Origin: Nipponacmea schrenckii
Lineage: Eukaryota; Mollusca; Gastropoda; Lottiidae
Direction: 5' to 3'
Length of the DNA stretch: 64,000 nucleotides
Assembly: GCA_030562195.1 (NCBI GenBank)
Contig: JAUJPP010000005.1
Span: forward strand, 27,453,106 to 27,517,105
Positions 39,501 through 51,500 of this stretch are shown here, piece by piece. How positions within the stretch are numbered: the first letter of the stretch is position 1; the number at the start of each line of letters is the position of its first letter. Below the pieces are notes generated by a model. It ran no database searches and was not told the origin of the DNA. It worked only from the letters and a program-made list of their open reading frames with translations. The position numbers and the translations under genes were made by a program.

Positions 39501-42500
39501 TCTAAAGTTAGAACTTAATTTACAAGCATGAAATCTTGGAAAAAGAACTTGAAGGAAATCATGAAGAAATCAAAGGCTAACAGGAATTCAGGGTTAAGTA
39601 ACATCCTGGGTATCATGAAAGCCTTTCACCCATTGTGGGTGTGTATACCGGAATTCTGTAACTTGTTACGTGAAATGTTATTCATCAGTCCAATTGTTTT
39701 GAAACTGGTATTGAAACCGGTATTGAAACCTGTATTGTAAGAGTATAAATGTAGGAAATTGAGTCTTTTTCATCTCCACTAATGTTTTCTTCATGACTTC
39801 CTTTCTAAACTAGAACAAGTAGTTTCTGTAGGTTAATCATTTCATTACTACATACCCTAACACTTTAGTAATACCATTAAACAAAAGGGTTAGATGAAAA
39901 TCCTGAGGATCTCTAATTATTTTCAATTAAATAAATAATTCTGATATTTAGCATGCTGGTTTTTTATCAATAAATACATGGACCATAAGCTTTCTGGACA
40001 TAAGAACCAACTGCTTGCTTTGTTTAAGTAGAAACAGATATTGTTAAGTCTAACAGAACAGTCTTTTACAACTTATAGTTATTATATATATAAATACATG
40101 TTTTTCATGGACCAAAGAACAATTGTTTTTGAACAGCATAGAATCAGTTTTATAAGCTAACACCCAAATAATCTATAACTAAGGTAATTTTTATTTAATA
40201 TGTGAGATAAATTGAAACTGTAGCTAAAGAATTAAGGAAGTGATAAGACATATTTGAATTTGAAGATAAAAGACAGGAAGCCAGACTGAGTGAGGTCTAC
40301 ATGTAACCAAGCCATTGAAAAGAAATTCTTATCAATCAGAAAGAAGAGAAATGTTATTGTAACATGTCATAAAAAAGAAAATTGAAGTCTTAAAGAAATA
40401 AAGAAATTCTCAAAAAACAAAACAAAAGTCTTTTGATTCCCTCACAGAGCATGTCTAAGAAGACAGAATTGGTTCTTTCAAATACAACATCTATAGGCTA
40501 CATTATTTCCATGAATAAAAAAATCATTAACCAACAAACTCCAACTAACTGTTGGACAACAGATAGTCAGATACATGTATAAGACAATTTTAAAATTAAA
40601 CACAATCTGGAGAAAAGATAAAGATTTAACTATACTATATGAGTTTAGATGATATTTTTCAGTGGGAGGTTTATGACATTCAAGAAAAACTTGACCAAAG
40701 ATTACAATGAAACCATTATTGCAAATACATATATATGGATACCATTCAACACAAAGTTAGAATGGTGCAACTGGAAGATAAGAGTCCCCTGATACACATA
40801 TAAATACAGGCAACCTTTCCTGTATTCCTGTCATAAAATTACATATGAGTCATTTGAAAATTTAATTTTATCAGAAATAATGTGTGTAATATTCATGGGA
40901 GAATCAACACCAATCATTTCAATTTTACTCAATGGTATTCTTTATCTTTCCCTTTATTTAACCCAATGTCAAATAATTCTACACACTAACCATGTTGGAA
41001 TTCAGTCTCATAAACATGGAATTGTTTTCAATCTTTTCAAAAAAATTTATAAAAACATTTTTGAAAATGCACCACAAAACAGTAAGTTATGTTGTTGATG
41101 TAGAAATGAGTTGGGTAAGGATTTTGGGGTTTCTGAATGTGAGCCTATGGTATGATTTTTGCAGAGTCCAAATTCTACATACAAGTGACAATTTCCTAAC
41201 ACATGTTCACAGTTATTATTATTTTCAAATTCAAAGAGCTCATAAGGTTATAAATATTTCTACTTACCAATAACCAATAGAAGGATGTTCTTTTAAAACA
41301 AATGTTGGTATAACTGGTAATTTCTTTAACTCATTTCTTGTTTCTTCTTCACTAAAATAGATATAACAATTATCTTACTTATATTCAACCACTTGCATAT
41401 TCAATACTGATTCTAACAGTTTTTGTTTATTTTGATGCCCCATTTATAACTTGTCAAATAGTAAGATTTTATGCAAAAGGTATGAAATGTCAGAATAAAC
41501 AGTCATGGACCAAATTCCTTCTAAAAAATAAAGCAGGTTACATTTGTGTAGGTTTAAGAATATGTACTAAAATAAACCTTATACACTAGCAGTAGCTGGA
41601 GTCAGATATACACTTATCATAGTCTGTTTTTACCTACATTTCAACTAGAATATCACAAAACACAAATACATTCACTGTCTTTTAAAATACACTTGACTAT
41701 ATTCTCACAGGAAAATATACCAAATTGTTGACTTTACAACAATACTTCAGACTCCATAGAACTTTTATGTATTGTAACATTTTGTTAACATAACCTATAA
41801 TAGGCTATTAGCAACTCAATGACAATATTAACCCTGCGTTAAAATAAGGTGTTTCATCACATTTTCTCACTGAAACCCATTTTTACCAGACTAAGCTACT
41901 TGGAGTTGTAAAGGTTGATTGGAATATTTACTCATATCAAAGATCAGGAGAAGCTTTGAAATACGTTAACTCTCACAAAACTTAAGTTCAAAGGTTTCCA
42001 TAATTACAATCCATCCCCTATTTTATATATACATGTACACCCAAAAAATAAGGACCCAATAGCCATTCATTTCAATGTAATAATATGATATGGAGACAAA
42101 TATTGCTATAAAAGGACCACTATTTTGTTTTCAATATTCTGTTATATGAAAGTAAAGTGAAAATATAACTATTAAAAGCTGAGAATGTTATAAAATGTAT
42201 TCTTATAATGATAACATTACTCTGATAATCAAATGTCTTGAATAGACTTGATAGAATCAAAAAAATGTCCTGGACATTATGGTCTGATCCACTAAAGAAA
42301 AAATGCAGTTTGAGATTCATTTCAAATATGTTTCTTTAAAAAGCAGATTTGTCATAATACAGTACATTAAAACTGCTTTACTGACTTATTTGTGGGTCTT
42401 GTTTTAACAGGAAAATACAACTGCAGAAAAATATGTCAAATTTCTAGATTCAATGATCTGTATTTTCAAATGACTGAAAAACTATATTATGCAAGCACAA

Positions 42501-45500
42501 GTCAGTATAAAAATCTATGATTGAAGCTTGACATTAACAATAGAAAACTCTACATACATGTAACGCAAGTTAATGAGATTGTAAAAGGAAATAATTGAAT
42601 TTGACATTTGGATACAAATAAGATAAAATTAATTTCATCATTTCAATTTGTTTGGAAAGTAAACAGTTTTAATCTGGAAGAGGTTTTATTTATGAATTAT
42701 CCAGTGAGTTTCTCAATTTATTTTTTTCACATAAATTATTACAGTTTGCTTAAAAACATTAGAAAATGCAACTGAAATTACATTTAACAAATTTATTGAG
42801 ATCTGATCAACTAGCCTTTAACACTATACAAAACCATTGTTTGATAGATGTCTATTGAGATAGCATGAATTGACTTTGGTCTGACCCAAGTAGTGACCTG
42901 ACATCTATGATGCTTGACATCACATTCTATGATAAAAATGCCTGCTGTTTATATCAATAAACTAACATGATGTGATAACTCTTATCATGTAACCTCAACT
43001 TTATCTAACACTATTTCACTATTTTAGTAATATATTTATTATCTTAAAACATGATTTAAAAAAATGAACTACGGGAAATATGTTTATGATAAATCAGGAC
43101 TCAGACTACAAACAATTTCTGCAGTGGTAAAATGTTAAAAAGATTACCAGTTCTTTTAGACATCATATTTCTTTCTCCTATATGGACAAAAGTAGATGCT
43201 GTAGAATCATTGTTAACATAGTGGTTTACAGCCTAATGATTATGTAGGACTGCGTTGAAATGCCAAAATAGCAGAATGCTGGAACACTTCATCCCTATAA
43301 GATGCAACCAAAATTATCCCTCTGAAAACCAAATAGTTAATAGAAAAAATAGAAAAAGAAGACGTAACAGAGCTATGGTAACATTGCCAAAACTAAGTAA
43401 TTTCTAAGTAAGACACTATAAATAAATCTACTCAAAGCTTAAAAACTTCAATTATTTTTTCTGAGAATACAGCTTTGGATAAATCATCCAATATATCAGC
43501 TAAAAACTGTAGCCTGTTGCTTGATTTTCAATAAGAAACAGACACTTTGATATATAAGTAATAAATATAATACAGTAATGTACAAGTTATGTTATTGATG
43601 AAAGGTACAGATAAATCATTGAACCATCGTTTGTCAGATCAATAAACTATTAGATCTTATCTTTCTACCAGATATGTGTTCAGAACCATTTCATTGGTTA
43701 AAACAGGACAATGACCAATGAAATGGAAAGGATTTCCAAGTATGTTTATAAAAATCAGTGATAAAAAATAATCTGTAGATTATAATAATAAAGATGTCAC
43801 TTGTGTGGTAGTTTTGAATACTGGTTCACAATATATATTTTGATTGACTTGTTTAGTAAAGGGGGTGTAATATTAACAGAAGCTAGCAGTCACACCCTAA
43901 GATTGATAAATCCTATGTCAACTGAAACCAAAAGTCATTAATTGTTTAAATAACTTTTTTTTATTCTGATTGAAGCCAAACAAAGAGTGACAGCAAAACT
44001 AACTTAAAATTTTCATAACTTTAAATTTTCATTCAATGATCTGTGATTTTAATTTACAGTACCCAAAACTCGTTGTGTCACATAATGTTCTAGATAGTTT
44101 GTAGTAATTAATAATTCATTATATATATATTTACATGAAGTTTAATCATTCTATATTGTACTATTAAAAACTATTCATTTTAATCACACTGGAGACACCT
44201 TACACAATTTTGCACTTCACTTTTAACTACAGACTGCCAAAAAATACACTTGTAATGAAATAACTGATATTTGTTGACATAATAAAGTGTTAATTGATGG
44301 TAGAATGATAAGATGATGGTAGAAGAAAACCAGATAAATATGGTAGAAAGATGAACAAGTTAAAGATCATGTAAACATCAAGTGACCTTCTACTACATAA
44401 TCTGTACCTCTATTCTTTTGTCTAAGAATCCTCCAGGGACCTAATAAGTCTTACATTCTCAGGATGCATGAAATAGTACTACAGATGCCTATATGTTGCT
44501 CATGAAGTTAGTTATATTCTAAATCCTTTAAATGGTCTTAACAAGTCCCAGGAGAATGGCTTGTTAAGACCATTTAAAGGATTTAGAATATAACTAACTT
44601 CATGAGCAACATTAACATGTTGAGGATCAAACAGCTAGATACTATTTATCTCTCATTAAATGAATTTAATTTAGATACACAACAAAATTTCAGACTGAGG
44701 AAATGCTGACACATACATGTACTTGAAAAGAGATAAACTCTTCCTGGTTTCAAAATATGTTTACAACATGGTCATGAAAAAAAAAAAAAACTTGCAGCAG
44801 TGTTTTCACAAATTATTAGGATAAAACTTGAGTTTCAACAGGAAGAATTGTCAGGATATCATGCAGTGCCAATTATGTCTTCTACATGGCAAAGAAAGAA
44901 TGCAACAACTGCAGTAAATAAAACAAATGGAATTGTGAGGTTGTTATAAATGCTGTAAAAATAACTAGCAAAGCTCATGATAGATTTGTAACAATAAGTG
45001 AGAAACTGTTACAAAAAGTAGTTACTAATTACATACCAGTCAATCAGAATGCTATTGTTATGGGTAAGAAAGTGTGAGATGTAGTGAGTGTGTGTGATAT
45101 TAAATAATGTGATATAACAGTATCCCTAATACTGGATTATCTCATATTATATATTAATCTCTGTCACTGATCATATTACACATCACTATAATCTTTAATA
45201 CTACTACTGTGAGGTTTCCTTCATATATAATCTGGGCATAAAGTCCTTTTCATATTATAAGATTATTGGATCTCTGTTTTATGAAACTTGTTTGTAGATG
45301 AACAAACAAAACTTAATCTAACACCTAAAATTTGAAATCTCTGGTGCAATATCTGGAGCTACTTCATGCCTAGTCTTTATAGCTGAATTCATTATTCAAC
45401 TCTTTCAAGTTTCAAATTAAAATATATATACAGGGAGGAAACGAACCTGACAGTCATCAATTTTCCAATTCCTGGCAGACATCTTGCGCTGATTATTTGA

Positions 45501-48500
45501 CCAGGTCACAGTAATGTGTGATCATTGTTGTTTCATAATCCTTGTCAGACATTAAGAAGTATCACAGCACATTAAGAGACAACAATTATTATGGATATAG
45601 ATTTCTATTTATTCTTTTAAACATGTTTCACATACATTTAACTTATATTTGTTTAAAAGAATAAATAGAAATCTATATCCATAATAATTGTTGTCTCTTG
45701 TTGTTAGATCACCAGTAAAAAAACTATGCCAAAAGTTATTTATCATACAATTATGGAATATTGTGATAAATCATATCATTAGGTGAAGAAATCAATTAAA
45801 ATACACAACTATTATATAAACTTACCATTTATTCCTCATCCATGATGATAATATCCCTAGAATACCAACTGAGTATATGATAAACTAGAGTGTTACAGCT
45901 ATCAATAGACAACTACTACCACCTCACAGTAAATACTCTCTACTCTCTATAAAACTAGATTAGTCTATTTATATTATAGTGGGTGACCAACACCCAGCTT
46001 TATTTACTCAATCTTTTTACATATATATACTGAAACCTGCAATATTCTTTCATTTCAGATATTCAGTAAATTTAATAATATTCAAATATATGTTGTATTT
46101 TTTTAATTTCAGCTGGAATTTACTAATAGCAAAACTAAATTCTGATAAACACCAAAGTTGACATGTATAGAAAATAGCAAACCCACACCTTGTGATGTAT
46201 ATTTTATGTTTATATTTAATGAATGAAGACTATATTAAAGTTTATAGAAGAAAGATTCTAAGGTTAACGCCTTTTAAATTGTAAGAAACAGCTGTTTGAA
46301 GGACACTATTTAGAAATAAAGTTTTCCAAAAAGTTACTGCAAAAGAAATCATGGATTGATCAGAGTGCTATATATTTGAGAATATAAAGGAATAATATTG
46401 TATATTGAATGTGATTATCAATTAAGTTTAAGAATCATGTCATTACTACTGGCAATAATACTCTTCAACATTGTCATTATAATTCATAGAATTTACCAGC
46501 TAAATTTGAACCACCAACATATTGACAGCAACCTTTAACCTCTTCACTTTAATCTATGAATTACCAATTTGTATTCTATCCTTTATTTTTACTTCTGAAA
46601 ACTTTATAAAATTTATAAAATTGTTATATTTACTTTTTGCCAATATACTTATATATTTAGTAAATTTGGTTTAATCATCTTAATATAGTTGACCAAGTAC
46701 TTGATGATGTCACTTGAATATATCCTACAGCCATGTCACCTACCTATACTCCTCTTATGGATATATAGAACATTAATCAAATCATCAGTTTATAGTTTGA
46801 AACAATAGAAATACAAATTATACGAGGGACATATTATCATGAATATATCAGATGGTTCAAAGTTTAAAACAATAGATATTAAAAAACAGGTTTCACATAG
46901 TGTTATAAAGATGTATGATTTATGAGTTAAACTTCCAGGTCATGGAAATAACAGACAAGAAGGTCAATCTGTTATTATACCAATTTCCTTTATTAATATC
47001 AAAAACATCTGATATCCTGTTTTTAATATATACAGTCTACAATATGTATTATAATATCAGCAATAACAATTGCATACAAGGTGAATTCTCAAGTTTAGCA
47101 CTTGAAGCAATGCAATCAAAATGCATACATCTTTAGTTTACTCTTATGTTCACATCAAAAAAGTTTTCTTGGTAAAATTTATGTAAATTTAACATTTAAA
47201 GGAATAATTAGGTTTATGTCAATAATACAATTTTCCGGTAAAAAGACATGTTTTAATTACGTCCCAACTATAAAATGACATATATTAACTGTCAAAATTA
47301 AATATTACGCGATTTTCAGCTGAAATTGTCATTTTATGGAGGCCGCCATTGATGGCTTTAAGATCGTGAATATGCAAGATTATGACGTTACGTCATAGAT
47401 AGAAAGGCAAACAAACATGGCTGCTGACATTCAGTCCAATCAATTCGAGCCAGAACGCGATCAATCTTGACAATCAGGACTAACAATAGCATGCCACAAT
47501 CTGCATTACAAGGACTGGATATTCCGGAAACAAATTTAGTATAAAAGATATCTAGACCGGACGGTGCAGGTTGTAAACAAAAGAGACAACAAAGTAGGCC
47601 TCGTTGAAATTGACAATTTCTTTCGACCTTATATACCTCCTCTAAGGATTTTATTTATCAAACCTAAGGTGTACTGTCAATGTCATCTGCCTTGCAAGGT
47701 ATAGAAAACAGTTTTAGCCGCTGGCGGCCTTGGCTTATTTTGTCTAGCGTCAAACCCCTATTATATTATTGACTCACCTCAGTCTGTGCATTTCGCGGTT
47801 TTTTTATCGTTTTGGTAGACGCCAATACGTCCACCCTTTGTGAGTAGTTTCCTGTGGACGCAAAGTGGTTTTGTTTACCTACCTTGTTGGCCAGTAGAAA
47901 ATGTTTTTCACACACGACTTTGTTTGTTGAGAAATGAAACGTATCCACTGTCCAATCTGTAACGATGTTGTGGAACTCTTTTGTAGATTCTTAGTGGGAT
48001 CTGGTATTCGTTAATAGCTTACGTCTTTATTTCTCTACTTATTGTTAAGGCATACCCGAGCTTGACATTCTGCCATTTTGATATTCTATCTACAAAGTGA
48101 CGTCATGCCACTTAACTTTCCTAACAAAGATAGCGGCCCCCAGGTATTGGAATTTATTGATTTTAATTTGAAATATTAGACAAAATAAAATAGTAACAAC
48201 AAAAAAAACCTTGACAATATGTCCATTTCATTCAAGCCTATCACCAATTTACAAAGCTTATTATCCCTTTAACATTATTCAGATCATGTTAAAATATTTT
48301 AATTGCTAGATCATCTTCCTCTTGTGCATCAAAACTCATCTATTTCTGATACACTTGAAATTGACTATAAGGAAATCATGGAGTATTGTGGTTTAACCTT
48401 TACACTTAAAACTCATCAAGTTTCATATGCTATTAATCATATAAAACCTGACATTAGAATTAGATATAATAGAGTTAATTTCTTCCTTTATCCTGCCTTT

Positions 48501-51500
48501 AACACTACACTTTGAAATATCCTAACAAATTTTAATATTTAAAATCAATGTTTTTGGGTGTATGATGTTGTAACTTAAGAGCATTTCATTGCATGACTAA
48601 TTTTCAGTTCAACATTATGAATTAATATGGACAATGAATGATGAGAATTCAGATGAGAATTCAGATGAGAATTCAGATGAGAATTCAGATGAGATCTGCA
48701 TGTTTCAGCAGATATACGGCAAAACCAAATTATTTGTTTTTGGGTCTATGATGTAATTTGTATATTATGTCTCATAATTCGCAAAATATAAGAAAAAAAT
48801 GATGTCACTATTATCTAGAAAGGCACATAAAATTAGTTTTTTCAAGAAAATGGTGGTAAAATCAGGTCCATGTAACCATTAGAACATTCAATCTTACAGA
48901 AAAATGTACTGGATTATCTCTAGTTTTATGATCACTGTTTATGAATAAAGTGGAAGTAGAAACAGTATGGAAATGTTATCTTATATGAATAGTGTAATTA
49001 TAATTCTATCATTCCCAGAATAACTATCATACTACAACCATTCTTCATAGGCAGCTGTTTACCAATCAATGACTTCTAGTCTTAATGAACTCTTATTACC
49101 TATAAGGGTTCCACTTTAAATAAACACAGTACCAGAATGTCTCTAGTTAACAGGAACTAATCAATTTATTCCAAGTCGTTAAATAGAAGGGGAATTTCAT
49201 GCTCAACTAATTCTACTAATAATGTTACTCATCAGTTATCACATTAGTTGAAAACCAGCTTCATTCCAATTGATTCTTTTCATTGCTTAACTTTGTCAAC
49301 ATAATATCTACCAATTACCACAGACAGGTTATTATTTATAGACCAAAATTATTATATACGCTTTTCAAATAAACAGTCAAGTCTGTCTATTATTAAGTAC
49401 AATGCCATAAAAATAACTTTGACAGTGATTTCCGAACTCAATCCACAAGACCTGTCTTTGCCATTTTAACATGAATTGTGCAAAAATCTTGACACCAGGT
49501 AGAACTCTTTGTTACTAGAACTATTGTCCTCGGTTGATAAATTCTAACTTGGTCACATGGAAATTTAAGTCCCATTAAAACATTAACGAAAAAAGATTTT
49601 AGAGATGTATGAATTTCGATACTGTAAATTACAAATAATGTGTATTTAAGCTACTAGCCAATTTCCAGTAAGCCTTGTTAGTGTGATCTATTGCACTTTA
49701 TAATATAAACATTTTAAATACATTCAACATGGAATATATCAAATCAACAGATATGTCATGTTGTTTGTGCAGTAAAATAAAAATGAATTACCGGTAACAG
49801 CATTTCTACAACATAGTTCTGAATGATTAGCTCTGATTGATTGTAACTGACAATCTTTCCTTAGAAGTTTTTTTCTACAGAATATTGATTAAATGCTTGA
49901 ACACCAAGATTTTAGGATATTCTTTAAGACAGCCAGAGGGCATATCACTGTCATAAGGCTTGAATGTTTCCAATTGATATCAATATTTGTTACATTGAGA
50001 AGAATTGTCGTTAGATCAATACAGGAATATTAATGGAACTCTGATGGCATGACATTAGACAGTTCCTCTAAACACTGTTTATTTAATACTAATTATTCTT
50101 TTTTAAGTATTTCTTACAATCAATAATTCAACTGCCTTAAAGCAATACAGATTGTTCATGTAATTGTTGACAGTTCTACTTTAAATCTTCTGGAATAATT
50201 AAAAGACCAGACCAATATTTCAGATCTGATAGTGTTCAGTACATGGAATCAAGCTTATATGCTTGTCAATAAGAATATGATCCCACTTGCACCAAAACCT
50301 TAAATCAATAGCAAGGTTCTTCATTGATTATACAGAAACCATTTCAGCCTTAAACTTTATGTTCAGTCTAGATTTTTAGTGAGTACATTGTCAATCAGAT
50401 GACACTGTATGACAAGCATTTGAAAGAGATTTGACAGTTAGAAATATCTTCAATATGCCAAGGAAATGAGTCAAACTTGAGTCATCCTACTCAAGGCTGA
50501 TAAAAAAGAATAATGTTGACAATTATTATGTTTGAGATATAATTATAGTGAATGGATTATGTAATAATTATAAGATTTAGTAATTGATATTATGATTCTT
50601 ATTAATAGCATACATTTGGAATAAAACTGAATTTTCTATGGTTCAGCAAGGTTTGAAATACTTTCACTCCTTTATACCCATCGATGATTCATTTTTTCAC
50701 CAGGATGTATAAAATAAGATCTTTCAGAAATTGTCTGTTGATGGAATAAGCCTTTCAAAGTATTGTATAGAAATGTTCTGTACTAATGGCACAAGAATTT
50801 TGTGTAAATGTGTTCTCTTTATAAATTATTTTGTTTGTAAAAGATGTATAGTAACTCACCTAACAAAATCCCCATTAGAAAATTGGAGTACATGTGCTGC
50901 TAATTCAAATACTGTTTCACTATCACATTCTATTAGACCCTGAAAACATAACATCAAATATATATAAACAGTTTCCAAAAGAGACTTTCTAACCTCTTTT
51001 ACACCATTCCAATTTACTGTTCAAAATAAGGTGGTAAACACTACCTATCACAGTAGTATTGAAGCTTACAGATATCCGGCAGATTTCATTTTTCGAATTT
51101 ACTTTTATATTTATAAATACGAACTCGATCTCCAACTTTAATTTTGAGTTTAATATTTAAATCCTCATTTTCAAAATTGTTTTGTTTGTTAATTGATTTT
51201 ATAATATATTTTTTGAAGCTTATGTAGGAGTAACTTTTATAGATGAATGGATTTTATTATTATATTCATCGACAACAATAGGTAATATTTTAAGCCATTT
51301 TTGAGAATTCAATTCTGTGAACTTTTTGAATAATTTGTTTTTTAGAGTTCTGTTAAATCTCTCAATTACTACAGCTTTACCTTCGTTATATGTACTGTAA
51401 ATTTCAAACCCTAAAGATTTCATATTTTTATTATAAAATTCTTTTCCTTGATCTACCCATAACTTTTTGGGTTTTCTATGTTTCATTATTGTTTCAAATG

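Larger units (their letters stand above)
41352..50859 (-). other. FRMD4 9.5-kb intron
   Basis: The largest intron of the gene. It holds the two near-perfect hairpins (44493-44612, 45574-45699), one TTAA/THAP element (47196-48272) and a 12-bp microsatellite (48640-48693). The remainder is AT-rich sequence without recognisable coding content. Confidence 0.5.

Noticed and set aside
39528..39740. 70-codon plus-strand ORF ending in VLKPVLKPVL
   Set aside because: The tail comes from a short TATTGAAACCGG direct repeat; no motif or conservation evidence.
48303..48515. 70-codon plus-strand ORF next to the TTAA element
   Set aside because: No family resemblance recognised and no ATG start; possibly an old repeat remnant.
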